Below, one piece after another: positions 39,701-54,700 of a stretch of 64,000 nt of DNA; positions within the stretch are counted from its first letter, which is position 1; the number at the start of each line of letters is the position of its first letter. Position numbers and translations under genes: made by a program. Source of the stretch: Gyrodactylus bullatarudis (lineage: Eukaryota; Platyhelminthes; Monogenea; Gyrodactylidea; Gyrodactylidae). The notes below the pieces were generated by a model. It saw only the letters and a list, made by a program, of their open reading frames with translations. It was not told the origin of the DNA and did no database searches. The stretch lies in NCBI GenBank assembly GCA_012064415.1, contig SSNU01000086.1, forward strand, positions 196,459 through 260,458. The letters run 5' to 3'.

Positions 39701-42700
39701 AGCTCCTTCTTCACATTGTGATCTTTTCCTAATCAAATTAGCGAAATAAAACCAACCAAATTAGATTAATGCATAGAAAATTTCTGGGAGAAACAATAGA
39801 TCTGTATCACTCTACCATACATTGATAAATTATTGAACGAAGCATTGAACTTACAAGTTGTCATGGATTTCTTTGAACATTCATTCGGAATGTTTGTAGT
39901 GCTATTAGCATTGATAACAAGATGATTTTTCTGATGACCATCATGAGGTTGATGATGGGAATTATTGGCGTCGTTATTGTTGTTATTATTATTATTATTA
40001 TTCTGGTGTAAACTAGTAAGAGAGGCTGGTAACTGGATATTCTGATTGATAACAGAGAAAGATCTCATTTTCTGCTTCTTCTTTGACTCAAGTTTATCAG
40101 AGTCTGAGTTGACAACTTCGAAGACAGTCTCACACATTTCCATTTGCCAACGCTCAGAGACAACAAGGGAAAAATTTTTATATAGATCCTGGTCAGCATC
40201 AGTTAGCTAAATTTTCAATAAAAAGTTACATATTAAAACTTGGCAAAATAGGGAAACCAAATCAAGATTAGTGGGGAAAATATTTTTGAACAAACTTTAA
40301 TTCCCTTTGTGTCTTCCTCGTCAAACGAGCCGATATCAAAAGCATCAGCTGCATTGACTTCCCCTCTAGGCGGAATGAGAGGGGGAGGATATTTCTGAAG
40401 GTAAACCTGTTGCCAATCGACTCCTTCGAAGAAGGGATGTTCCTTCACCTCGTAGGATCTGTCGGATAATTTTATTCATATTCTGGAATATGCAAAAAAG
40501 AATCTTTCAAACTAACTGTCTTCCCATACAGCCAAGTCGTTGGTCAACATCTCTTGACAAAAGGCCTTCGAGTAGGGAACGCATTTCAGCTGAAAGAATC
40601 TCTGGAAATTCGATATTCTATGAAAAAATTATAGAATTAGGTGGGACAATTTTGAAATTATGTCCAATAATTTTTCTCTCATTCAGAAAAAAAACAATAT
40701 CCCTGAGGGTTAAAGAATGCATAAAATGATAACCACTGTTAAATTAACCATAAGTGCCTCTTTATTGATGGAGGAAACAAAGAATAAGTTCTTTTCTTTA
40801 TTTCTTCTGACAAACAGAATAAATGTTTCTTCTGTACACAATGGAAGAGAGAGAGATAACTTGAGTAAACTTTGAACGGAAATTACAATGTCTAATAAAA
40901 TTTTATATTAACAAAACATTAGAACATTCTTGAGTTATTGGGTGAATTCATTTATTTTACAATAAATCAGAGTACACTTTTGATGGAGAAATTTTTAATG
41001 AGAAAAAATAGTAAAAAATTCTATTGACAAAAAATTAAGACATCTTCTATTTGAAAAGTACTTGGAATGATTAAGTTTAATTTGATTTCAGCCAATCAGA
41101 ATTTAGTGGCATTCATCTTATCAATATAATTTTGAAAAAAATTGAAAATTATCTTATAAATTTAGATTCTCGTTTTGTTATCGATAGCATCAATATTATA
41201 AGAATGAATAAATGAACCAGACTGATATATTACAAAAATAGACAGTTTAAAGAAAATAATTTATTGCTTTAGGAATTTCTTGAACGCTTTTAATATATTG
41301 TTAATAAACTGTTTGTAAGCTCAACAAAATTAGATTAAAATAAAATATTTTTCAAAAGTTTGATACAGAGCCAACAAAATTAATCCCTTCGATCCCAGAG
41401 GTCGTATACGACCTCTAAATCAACAGTTTTAGGCGATCGCTGCATTTTAACGGGTTAGAAGGGGTTAATGAATTATACCAAATTATACCTTTAACTAAAG
41501 TCTTGTTTTTGAGATCTCTTTATGAAATATTCAATGAAATCTTTGACAAAATAATGATGCAAAGAATAATCAAAATTATTTTGAAATAAATTAATCCTCG
41601 GAGGGAAAATATTTTAAGCCCAGCTGACATATGTTTCTCTTACATCTTCCTTTCAACATGTAACAAGCATAGAAAAGTGGATTTTATCTAGTTTTTGACT
41701 TATTATTTTCAGGAGATTTACAACTTAAAAATTTTTAGACAAAAACTATTCTTGAAAAATCAAGAAGCATATTTGGGGAATATAGATATACACCTCCATT
41801 CAATTGTGAATATTCACATTCATTCAAATCATTCATGAGGGTATAATTAGGAACCTAGTGTCTTTACATAGACAATGTGTGACTGAATGCAACTCATTTA
41901 ATTATGATTACACGGCGGGAAATAAAATTTTAGATAATTTTTTCAGGGTTTGTGCAGAATTTTCCACAGATTCCAAAAATCTAATTTTTATAAAAATCTA
42001 TCGAAAAAAAAATTTCCCAAATTAGATCTCATATTTCTTCAAAGTACTTGTCTAGAACGCAATTACACAATTAAACTAGTTAGCTCATTAAAATGAACGA
42101 AAAATTCTGCGTCTAATGAGGTATATTTCAATATGACGCGAAAAATTCTTCTTTTAAAAACCAGACGTTGAACATGGAGTAAAAAAATTGATGAAAATTG
42201 TCATATTTTTCGACTTTAAAAGCTCTCTAGAGCTAATATTTTCCATGAATCTTCAAGTTTTAAGACTCTATGCAAAATTTTTTGTTCTTTCTAATGTTCA
42301 TAGTTTTATTTCGATATCTTGTAAAATTCAAATAGATATGCACGGTTTAAGTCAATGGATTCATTCAAGAAATTAGATCAACCAATCAGAATCAAGCATT
42401 TCATTCTATTATTATAGATTATAATATTTCTCATCTTCTACATGGTAAGGGGATCACATCAGTGTTCCATACTAAGGTTTATTTTTCTATTCTTTGGGTT
42501 CCGAGCAACGACGTTCATGAAAAACGTAGAAAAATAATTGAGCCAACTTTAATCTTATTTTAAGCTTATAAACAACAACCCCCCTCCCCAAAATACGATA
42601 CCATTCTGATCCGAATTCAATTCTCTACTGATTAATCCATAAATCTCAACTTTTGTAACTTCAAGTCAAAAATTTATACCAGACCTACTTAATAATAAAA

Positions 42701-45700
42701 TATAGTAATTTATTTATTCAAGAGTCAATAACATTTTTGACTATAGTTATTTCATTTTTTACACTTTTGACTACACTTTTTTTTCTTTATTATATTTTTG
42801 ACTACAATTTGAAAAAAATTTTACTTTTGACTACACTTTCTTCCATATTTCACACATTTGACTATAGTTAAATTCCAAATAAAATATTGAGATTTTTTTC
42901 CAAATATATTTTGACTATAGTTAATTTTGTTTTTACATTTTTAACAACACTTTTCTTCATTTTTACATTTTTGACTATACAATTTCTAGGATCTCCAAGG
43001 TTATTTCAAGGTTAATTAAAAGGAAATATGATTTGGTTGATCTCCGTGTTATAATTATTTGTTTTTTCAATCAAATTAATGAAATGAATACACTAGACTT
43101 GGATGGAATTTCGTAAAACTGATAAAACCGCCTGTAATTTTGTTTAAATAATCTTTGAGGTATTTCTAAATCATTCCACCATGTCTGTCAACTCTTTAAA
43201 TGATTCTTGTATCATATAAAAAAAAATTCGGAAATTTTCAAATTTTGAACGTTCTTAATACATTCTCTTGATTTATATTTTCATTAAAAATGTCTTAATC
43301 TTTTACATTCAAAATCCAAGATATGAAAAACTATTTAAATAAAATATTTAAACTATTTATAACTGCATAAAGTTAATAAAATCGAATATAATTAACAAAA
43401 TAAAAAATATTCAAAATTTGAAAATATGATACAAGAATCATTTAAAGAGTTGATTCAGCCAAACATGGTGGACTGATTTAGAAATAGCTCAAAGATTATT
43501 TAAACAAAATTACAGGCGGTTTTATCAGTTTTACGAAATTTCATCCAAGTCTAGAATAGAGTACACCATCATTTGAAATTTTCAAAGTGTTCAATTTGTG
43601 CGAAATGATACGCTCATGCAACAAGGCAAAATTTATTGGTTCGCCTTACAAACATTTTTTCGCTGTAGCTATTTATTCCCAAATAAATTGGACTGATCAC
43701 ATTGAAAGTATATACAAGACTGACACTCTGAAAAAAATTTATTTATTGAAAATATTTCTACTGGATTTGGATTCTCTTAAGGATAGTGAAATTCTAAGCC
43801 TGACAGCAACTCGAAAACGAGGTCGACTTAGCCTGAAACGACTAAAATCAAAATATGAAGAGGTAAAATTAATCATATTGAATAAACATTGTATAATATA
43901 TTTTCTTTCTCAATACATAAAGTGTAGTCAAAAATGTAAAAATGAAGAAAAGTGTTGTTAAAAATGTAAAAACAAAATTAACTATAGTCAAAATATATTT
44001 GGAAAAAATCTCAATATTTTAATTGGAATTTAACTATAGTCAAATGTGTGAAATATGGAAGAAAGTGTAGTCAAAAGTAAAATTTTTTTCAAATTGTAGT
44101 CAAAACTATAAAAAGTGTTGTCAAAAATGTAAATATGGGAGAAAGTGTAGTCAAAAAGTGTAAAAAAAGAAATAAGTATAGTCAAAAATGTAATTGACTC
44201 TTTATTTAAAATGAGTGTAAATCTAAACTCCCCAAATACGGTTCTCACCTGTACCAGATTAAAGAAATCAACACGTCTTCTTCATTAGTTTGACTTTGTT
44301 TATTTTGATCAATTTCTATTAAAGAGTTAAACTTAGGAATTTTCGTCAATTCTCAATTTAATTTTTATTTATATTATAATACTTTCTATCCTGATATGAG
44401 GTTTGATAAATATCATTTATTTATGATAGATAGTTCATGTTTAAGTTTTGGGAAAAGCATTTTAACTGAGACGCAAAAAATTTAGTGCAATGACTATGAA
44501 CTTTCTCGTCACCAAAACAAAAGTAAAATTTGAAGGAAAAAATGAATGTATGTTGAAATTTTAAAGTTTTTCTTCCTGAATTTAATAAAGCCTTCTGAGA
44601 ATTTTAAAATGGGGTCTTCTAAGCTATTTTGAGTTCCGTACCTTGCTCAGACTTCTACATGTAACTAAATTTGTTAATATAAATAGTTGATTCTTTCAAA
44701 TTGTATTATTAGAATCAGAAGTTTCGATATCTTGTTCTTAATGTTCATCTGAATTGGAATTAATGAGCTTATTCGGGTCCCAAATCCTTAATTTTATCAA
44801 CTTTTCAAAACAACAAAAATATGGCACATTTATTTAAAATTATCCAAAATTTTTATGTATTTTTAAGGATTTCGGGAAAAGGCAAGCAGGCCATAAACTT
44901 ACTAGAGTCATTGTCATTCGATCAATCTCAAGTTTATCCTTGTTTCTTGTCTGCCTGAATGGACTGTGTCCACGGAGTAGCTTGTACAACATACAACCAA
45001 AGGAGAACCAATCAGCTGAAGAGTCATATGCACAGCCTTTTTGTAAGACTTCTGGGGCCATGTAGCCATGTGTACCAACTGAGGCATGTGGTTTTTTTCT
45101 ACTAAAATCACAGGCTAAGCCAAGATCACTTATACGGATATGACCATGTTCATCAAGGAGGATATTGGCAGGCTGGTATAAAAGTTCAGATTAAGAGCAC
45201 TATACTAAGTAGTATATCATTTTACGTCATTGTCTATACGTCAATCCTCTTTATTAGAATTTTTCACCTATTTTATTGTTAAAAACTTTTAACTTAAAAG
45301 CCTAAATAATGAAAGACTATACATGGTTATTTCTATGTCTCTCATTCTAACTGCACTCCTATTGGTTCTTGACAGATAGTGACATAGTGATCGGACAATC
45401 AAATCAAAGATATCAATATTATATAATCAAATGCTCAGGCTACTTTATGTGATGTTGATGGATCCTTTTCTCAGATTTATTGTATCATAAGCCCAAATAG
45501 AAATTTTAAAGAAAATATTTTGGGCTTTTATAATTTAGTTGCCTTTTTTTGAGGCCCAAGTCATTACTCGAATTATTATTGGAGGATTTCATCCTCAGTA
45601 AGTATTAAATTGGATATATAGTTGACGTACCTTTAAATCTCTGTAGACAATAAACCGATTATGCATATGCTCCAATCCGAGGATTACTTCGGCAGCATAA

Positions 45701-48700
45701 AATCGTACTTCTTGTTCACTAAAGACGTTATGTTGTGTTAAATGATAGTGAAGATCACCACCATTCATCAGGTCAAGGATAAAACATAATTTTTCTGGCG
45801 TTTGAAAAGCATATGTCATGCATACAATAAAAGGGCATCCTTCCTATAGAGAATAGGGATAATTTAACTTTGAATTACCTCCAGATTACAAATGGGAAAT
45901 CATTCTTCTAAGGTTTTATATACCTTTTACAGACGTTATTACTAATAACTTATTAGGTACAAAATAAAATACACGTAGATTCAAAATGAGAATATATGCT
46001 TGTGTCCAAAAGGCATAATGAAATTACCTAGAGTTGTGTGTATAATGGTATATGAAATACTTTCACGTATGTTATAATCAAGAAAATGTAGGTCTCTATT
46101 TGTACTTAGTTTTTTCTTATTTTCGTCTGTAAAAGGGTATAGAATGGCTTAAAAAGTCAGCCATTTTCAAGGTGTAGAAATGGTAATTTCTGGGACAATA
46201 TCTTCTAAACTCAAGGTTGGTTTCTAAAAAAATGGCAGAGTAGTCTGAAACCATGCAAAATTTTCACTGAATCTTGAAGGCTTAAATCTTCAAAATCGAT
46301 CAAAAAAATTTCGAAATTTCAAAATTAGCATGAATTTTTTTTCAATTGAAAAAGAATTAATTTCTCACCTTCATTTCAACTAGTTTTAGCATATAATAAT
46401 ACTGATTAAATGAAGAGAAAATTCTCTACAAGCTTGTGACCAAAAACTAGAAATGGGACAAAATATCCCCAAAATATTAAATTTTATATATATATGTCTT
46501 AATTCTAAGTAGACTCCAAATACGAACTGTTATTTTTAGCTGGAAAATCATAAAACTGTAATAATCAATGATTATTGATCATAAACCGACTGAAATTTTA
46601 GTGCTTAAGACAAAAATCTATTCATAAGTTCATGATTTTATCGATAAAATTATTTAATTTCAAAACAATGGAAAATAGAAAAACGACTAAAGACTGAGGT
46701 GTATGTGAAAAATAAGCTGAAAATTGATTTGACTAAAAGCAGAATGGAAAAATTTTTAATTCATTCTTTCATTGTTTGGTTCATCAATCTATTTCACCCA
46801 TAGCTAAAACAGTTACAAACAAGAGAAGTAGTTAAACAAATATTTAATTGAATATAATTCCTTTAGAAGTGATATTAATTTTCGATAACATGTTCTAAAT
46901 ATTGTTTACTCAATTTAATTCAGATAGAGTGTAAAAGTGTTACATTGTTTGATGTTTAGTGGTAACTAAATACCTTATGAAATGATAAACTCAATAAATG
47001 ACTCACTCTTTTTCTGTATCTTCAGAAGAATGAGAATGATGATTTATAGCATATAGTTTAGAATGCCGGCTAGGATACTAGATCTCAAATGTAAAAACTT
47101 CAAAATTTGTATTATGGTATTTGGAAATTTTTCATTTCAATTCTCGGATATACGCATCTTAAAAAAATCAACAACTCGAGCAAAAAATGCATTGGAGAAC
47201 ACAGGAAAGGATGAAAATTATCAAAAAGTTGTGTATAATTTGGGATTCGGGAAAAAGAGGTATATGAGATATATGCGAACAGACAAAGCAAAAGTATTGA
47301 ATAAGTTAGCTAACACATTTATTATTTAGGTACAAATATAGATTGTAATAGTTTTTGTTTTATTTTTAAGGGGTAAATACAAAAACAATAGGTAGGATGA
47401 GTAAAGTGGTCAAAAACAATAGGTGTCAGATGAAGTATAATAGGTGATATTCGAAGTATATCCAAAAACAATGGGAATATAATCACTATTAAACCTTTAA
47501 GAGCCAGAGAATTTTTTTTCAAGGTACATAGCTAAGATTGGAAATAAGATAAATATTGTTTAAGAATACGCTGATAACGAATATGCAATTTTTTTAAAAA
47601 ACCAACATATAGTTAAGGAGTTATTGGCCCAAAAAGTGCTCATTTTTAGACCCTGAATATGGCAAACTTTTTTATTTAAAAAATGACATAAAGGTAATAA
47701 CATATTTGAATTCTACGGGTATAGTTTCTCGATAAAAGTTTCTTTCTTTTTTCTCTTCGACCTCTGTAAGTGGTTTTTCAAAAAAAACGTTCTTAATATT
47801 TTCTAGGAAAATTTTTAACTTTTTCCAAAACGAGTCATTTTTAAATAGTCATAACTTCTCAATAAACTATTGTAGCTATATAAGTCATAGCTCATTCCAA
47901 ATAATATTAGTTCTACTTTCAGAAAAGTGGTCAATAAATTATTTTTAGTTTCTTGAAAACAGAATCATGGATGAGAAAAAGGGTACACTGGCTACGGAAG
48001 GGTTAGTATATATGGAGTAGAGAAGTATTCATATACAATGGGATATACCAATATATATGGTCAAATATAATAGGTCAATCGAAGGTTTAATCTGTATTAA
48101 TACCTGTATTTTGTACATCTTTTTCTAAGCTCAATGAGTCAATTCAAAATGGCAATCTTACTGAAATTTACTTGAATTCTTTTTTCTATTTAGCTAAATT
48201 CTTTCAAGTTTTTACTTGCAAAGAACCTCACATCTATCGATTTAGAAAGGATCGTATAAATACAATATTTAAGATAGTGAACACTAAATCATCTTTAAAC
48301 GAATCAACTCTCTCTAAAATATAAAAGTTGTCAATTTCAGCTATTTTATTATTTGAAGCCCGCGAAGCATTGTATTGAGGATTAAAGTCTGAGCTAAAAT
48401 ATTGAGCTAGAAATAGGATAGATAATTTTAAATATCACATAAAGCATTATTGAATTCAATCCGAGGAAGAACAACTCTTAAATTTCATACATATCTAATC
48501 TTCATGTATTTGTGTAAAACATTTTGAGCTTAGAAAAAGATGTACAAAATACAGGTATTAATACAGATTAAACCTTCGATTGACCTATTATATTTGACCA
48601 TATATATTGGTATATCCCATTGTATATGAATACTTCTCTACTCCATATATTAATAGTGATCATATTCCCATTGTTTTTGGATATACCTCGAATATCCCCT

Positions 48701-51700
48701 ATTATACTTCATCTGACACCTATTGTTTTTGACCGTGTTACTCACCCAACCTATTGTTTATGTATTTACCCCTATTTTTAAACTGCATCGATTGTGTAAT
48801 TAGTATTGATGCAAACGTACCATATTTAATGAGAATTGATTCCAAGTAATGACTGTACAAATAAATAAAAATATAATTATTTATTTAAACATTTTTCTCT
48901 TGTATTTAACCTCTCAATATTTTCAGAATGATATTTTAAAAATTGAAGACATTTTATTTATTTGAGATGTAAATATTAGTCGATTCCGAGATGTGAGAGG
49001 AATAAAACGTTTTCTAATTTTTAACCATTTTAACAGCTTGAAAATTAATAAATCCGAAAGATCCAAGATCATTTTTATTTGACAGCTCTTTCAAATATTG
49101 AATCGTGATAATTTGGTTTATTCTTCTATTGGTGATCCTGTATAATAACAAAAATTTTCGACTAAATGTTTAAATAAATGGAAAAATAGCGCCAAATCTG
49201 TATTATACTTAAGTAATAACTAGGGCGGTCAAAATGCTATTTTTAGTATGTTAATAAGCAATGAAATCTGATTAAAATAATGTAAAGCATACTTTTATCT
49301 CTGTTTTAGTTTTTGAAATAATTTTGGTATCTTTCAACATGAGCTATTTTTTTGCTAATTATCTGCTATTTTTGACTTCTTAATTTGCTCGCCAAAATAT
49401 GTAAACAATACCAAACATACAAATTAAAAGCCTTTCTTTTTTATAAACGATAAAATCAATGTCTTCAAACGACATCAAATATCTCAGGTAACCAAATATT
49501 AAATTTTCTAACCCGTTGAGCCCTTTTACCCTCTATAGGAACGAAGAAATGTTTTGATTCAACTCTAATATTATTCAATAATAATTTTTAAACCAATCAG
49601 AGTAAATGCTTGATTTTCAACGGTCTTAGGTTTTATCGCATGAATGGAAACATTGTGTACAGAATCCTAGTTTCTACAAGACAAAAATAAGTTGATTAAA
49701 TATTCATAGTACATAAACTTTTACTGAAGAAGGGACTTTTTAAAATGGGGAATTCAGTTGATTGACATTTTTTGTTATTTTTGAAATTCAATTTCGATAA
49801 AAATTTGCTATTTTTAAGAATAAAATTGCTATATTTTGAGAAATTGCTATTTTCTGATCGACCCTTAATAAAATATTACTAAATAAATTACTAGTTATAA
49901 TTAAACGTGTTATATTAAAATACAAAATAAATGTTACCGTTAGTCTGGGAAATCAGTGAGTCTTGGTAATTCACTAGTGTATGATGATAATCAGTGTGAC
50001 TTTAGCGAGTTTAGCTAATAAGCCCTCATTACCCACTGAGAAGGTCAGTGAATTGTGTGTCTGAAGGATTGTCTTTCGAAGGAAAATGTTCAAGACGCTT
50101 ACAAACTCCTACTTTCAAATAGAAGAAAACTGCAAAATTCAAATTCTTGACGTCGATAGAGAAAGGAGCGATTTCAAATCTATAATTGGTGTAATAACCA
50201 AGAGTTATGAACAAAATGGTCTTTACAGAGTTGGTACCCAGAATAAACTAATAGCAACTAATCAATTAGATGTGATTTCTAAAAAATTTTACGACATCTC
50301 GAGTCTCAAAAAAATGAGTGTTTATTGAGAGAGATTGGTGCCAAATTGTCCCTTGGAAATAGATGAGGAATATTCAAATGTAGTTATATCAGAAATCGTA
50401 AAACACTGACCTGTAAATGTAAAAAGAATCAGGTTTTATGTAACTCTAGATCATTCTTTTCCTTGAGGCAATAAATAAATTATTCACGCTTTAATAAATA
50501 AATTTTAATCAAATAGTTGAGCTGTTGAACTCACTGACCTTCTCAGTGTGTTTGGGTAATGAGGGCTTATAAGCTACTAAAGTCACACTGATTATCATCA
50601 TACACTAGTGAATTACCAAGACTCACTGATTTCCCAGACTCATGGTAACATTTATTTTAACTTGTTACAGTTATTACATGCTATATATTTAGTGAAAAGA
50701 ACATCAATGTGATAATACAAGGAAGAATATTTCTTTGAAGAAATATTGAATATGTAATATAGCCTGAATACTGGAAATTAATTTTGCCTAGCAGCTATTG
50801 AATGAAATTTCGTTCAGTTCTCTGATTCTGATTTCATATCAGTTATGATAAGATTCATAATTTGAATTATAACCGATGCACTATTGAGAAAAAAATTGTT
50901 ATGCTTCAAAATGTTAGAAATTTCAATACTCAAATGTTTTCCAGAATAATAAATTTTCAAAAGTTTAGTTTAACTCTTTCATACAATACAATATGATATC
51001 AGTATATATCAGTGAAGAGTTAGAAATAGGAATGGATATTATCTATTGAATATGGTTATTTTTTAGGTGAATGAATAATTAATTCGTTTTATCCCTGGGA
51101 TGTATCAGTGTCACCAAATAAATATAGAAATTTAATTTATCGAATATTTATCGATTGAATTAGCCTTTTCCTGTACTGATCTCTGTCACGCTAAAATATT
51201 ATTCTTACGAGATGAAAATTACAGTTACTCTATGAACAGTGGAAAGCATATGTACTTGAGAAATCTGACTCGAAGATCTTCTTACATCGAAATTAAATGT
51301 GGGTAAGAACTAGTTAGAGTTTATTGAACAATGCTTAACTCTATAGTATGAAATTTGGGGGTCCTCAGAATAACATAGTTGCCTTGTAAGTAGTCAGACC
51401 ATCTTTCTGCTATTGAACGCCTAAAAATAAAACTTAGGCTCTAATATGTCAGTAATGTCGAAATAATTTTTTTCTAAAATTTTAACACAATTCGAAATAA
51501 CGAATAAATTTTCAAAATTACCAAAATTGAATTCCTGAAATCTACACCCCCATTTGTATTAAAACTTCCATTAGAGAAAATGAATTTTTCATTCGAGGGT
51601 TAAATCATTAATCCTCAGAACCCAAGTTGTATCCCTTTTTTATAATCTGGTCACAATTTTGATGCAAATTAGGAATCTAAACCTATTGTTTGGAAGTTAG

Positions 51701-54700
51701 ATTAAATTCAATTAAACACTGTACAACAATAGAGGCACCTAGTTTTCTTTTCAGATTTCAATATGAGTAAAATTTAACTTAGTGAGTCGGGGGCTTAACA
51801 AATGTCGGTACCTAATTTCAATCTGTTGTGTGAATATTTTTTAAATGTTTTCTTTCACATACAATTTCATCAGGATCTGATTTATATAAAGATTTTTATC
51901 TACTAGTGAGTAATTTAAAGTTAAATTTCACTAATGAGATAATTTATTTGTAAATTAATTGTTAGGACCACTCGGTTAATGTCTTAAGGGATATCTTATA
52001 AATTTAATTTGATCTGATTACAAAATAACTTAGATAATAAAGATTAAAGGTAAAAATGGGGTTGAAATATGCTATTTTCAAGACTCTTTTTGAAGCTCCC
52101 TATTGATTTCAGGTCATATATGAAAGGGTTAAAATGGTATCTAGTCATTCAGCTTGTATGAAAATACCTTTTTACCCCATAAGACAGAAATTTATCGAGG
52201 GCTAGACCTGAAAACACAAATTTACTCTTAAACTCATGCTCAGTTATTGGGGCAATTAATTAATCACTCCACTAATAACTCCAGTTTAAGGATATTTTTG
52301 TGTTTTCAAAATAGATGAAATGTGGAAATTCATAGATTAGATCTGGAATCTGAATGAAATTTCCCATGTTGTTCTAGTATTTCCTTATCAAAATTAAACT
52401 GACTCAAAATTACGATTTCGCCTTATAATAAAATAGATTTACTGAGCTTTCATGGTTCGAATATGAATAGTGGATGAGTTAAATTTTCGCCAAAAAGAGT
52501 TCCAGAGTGTTTCTATTCATGTTTTGATTTGATCTCGTTAGATTTTTTCCTTGAAACCAAAGCCATCGGAATATTTATAACATGTTTCCAATGGAAATTT
52601 TTTCCCTCTATATGCATGTAATTTAAGTCTGATTCTTTTCTTATTTATTAGAAATCAAAAATTTCTTTTGCGTGTCAAGAGAAATTCAACGAAATTCTAA
52701 TTCAAGGAAATACTAAAGGTATTTAAAAATGGGGGAGTGATATTATTCCAATCTTTGGGGATAATAATGTCCCTAAGTAAGTATTCCGTGCAGTATCTAT
52801 TTATCAATTAGTATTTATTTTTATACGAGTCTCATTTCTGATCCTCCAACAAGCTAATGTTTTGACAAAATTCTTCCATCAAGAAATCGAAAATGATCAC
52901 GATTATGAGGTCCCCTTTTGTCATTCAATTTCGAGTTGACTGCTTTTTTAAAATTTGAGCTAGAAAGTTTTATTGATTTTAAAGGGAAAAATCATCTATA
53001 CTAAATGGTAATTTGGAAACCAATCCAATGATGTGGAAAAGTCAAATTTTGATTTCTTGGTCCTTTTTATTGCTTGAAAATTTTAATGATCCAAGATCTC
53101 TGAAAAATGAAAAGTCTATCAGAAATTTTGTGTCTTTTGTTCCTCAAAGAAAACTTTTGTATCCAATATGGGATTCATTTTGCCAAAACTAGCTAAGAAA
53201 TTCATTTAGAATTTTCAATGGTTCAGAAACTCTTTACTACTGATAATAGAATATACATATCAGGAATATGACTGATATAATTAGTTTAAAATACATTTTT
53301 TAAATTAAAATTAAATTTTTATATTAAAAATCCAACCTACTTTCAGTTAGCCATGTGATGATCCAAGGTCAAGAATTCTAAAGGCTTGCAGGGGTATATG
53401 CCAACTTTCTAACTTGTATTTTCTTAAACTAGGTGTCTATTTTAGTATCATAAATCAAGAGACTTATTCTATTTCTCAAAATTCAAAAATAGGGACCGAC
53501 CAAATTTAAATATATTACAACTTTTGCCACATTCATAATCATCCATAAAAAAAAGAACCAACAAAATTCGGAATGAATTCTCAAGAGAAAGAACAAGAAA
53601 GTGGCTACTATGTTTTTATTGAACCGATAATAAGGCTAAAAAGGCTGGGAGTCATCAAATTGAACAAAAAATATATTGCATTCTAATGGAAAAAAGTGAA
53701 AAGACCACTTGAAGACAAATCTAAGCACTTCTTTTTCATGTGAAAAGAGGATTGAGATAACACATTTTTCATCAACTCTGTTATGATTGAGGATGGAATT
53801 CTTTTCAACGATTCATTTTCCCAATTCGCAATAAAAGATCAAGTAAAACTAAAAGTTCTTTGTCCTCAGTTTCAAATGAAAGACTCATTTAGAGGATTTG
53901 GAAATCAACTGAATAATTACTAATTAATAACACTGGGGGTGATTTGAAATTTTTTTGCAGCTCTTTATTTCTAGTGATTAAATTCTGATGTAAAATTCAA
54001 CGCTGATCACGAATCTGGTATTTAAAAAAAATTTGGCTGTCTGTGAGCTGAGATAATGGACAAAAACCGAATTTTCGAAATTTCAAAAAACATCTCTTAA
54101 ACTTTTGNNNNNNNNNNNNNNNNNNNNNNNNNNNNNNNNNNNNNNNNNNNNNNNNNNNNNNNNNNNNNNNNNNNNNNNNNNNNNNNNNNNNNNNNNNNNN
54201 NNNNNNNNNNNNNNNNNNNNNNNNNNNNNNNNNNNNNNNNNNNNNNNNNNNNNNNNNNNNNNNNNNNNNNNNNNNNNNNNNNNNNNNNNNNNNNNNNNNN
54301 NNNNNNNNNNNNNNNNNNNNNNNNNNNNNNNNNNNNNNNNNNNNNNNNNNNNNNNNNNNNNNNNNNNNNNNNNNNNNNNNNNNNNNNNNNNNNNNNNNNN
54401 NNNNNNNNNNNNNNNNNNNNNNNNNNNNNNNNNNNNNNNNNNNNNNNNNNNNNNNNNNNNNNNNNNNNNNNNNNNNNNNNNNNNNNNNNNNNNNNNNNNN
54501 NNNNNNNNNNNNNNNNNNNNNNNNNNNNNNNNNNNNNNNNNNNNNNNNNNNNNNNNNNNNNNNNNNNNNNNNNNNNNNNNNNNNNNNNNNNNNNNNNNNN
54601 NNNNNNNNNNNNNNNNNNNNNNNNNNNNNNNNNNNNNNNNNNNNNNNNNNNNNNNNNNNNNNNNNNNNNNNNNNNNNNNNNNNNNNNNNNNNNNNNNNNN

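Noticed and set aside
47063..47329. 88-codon frame beside element C
   Set aside because: No family recognised, no splice or start context, and it lies in intronic repeat-rich DNA.
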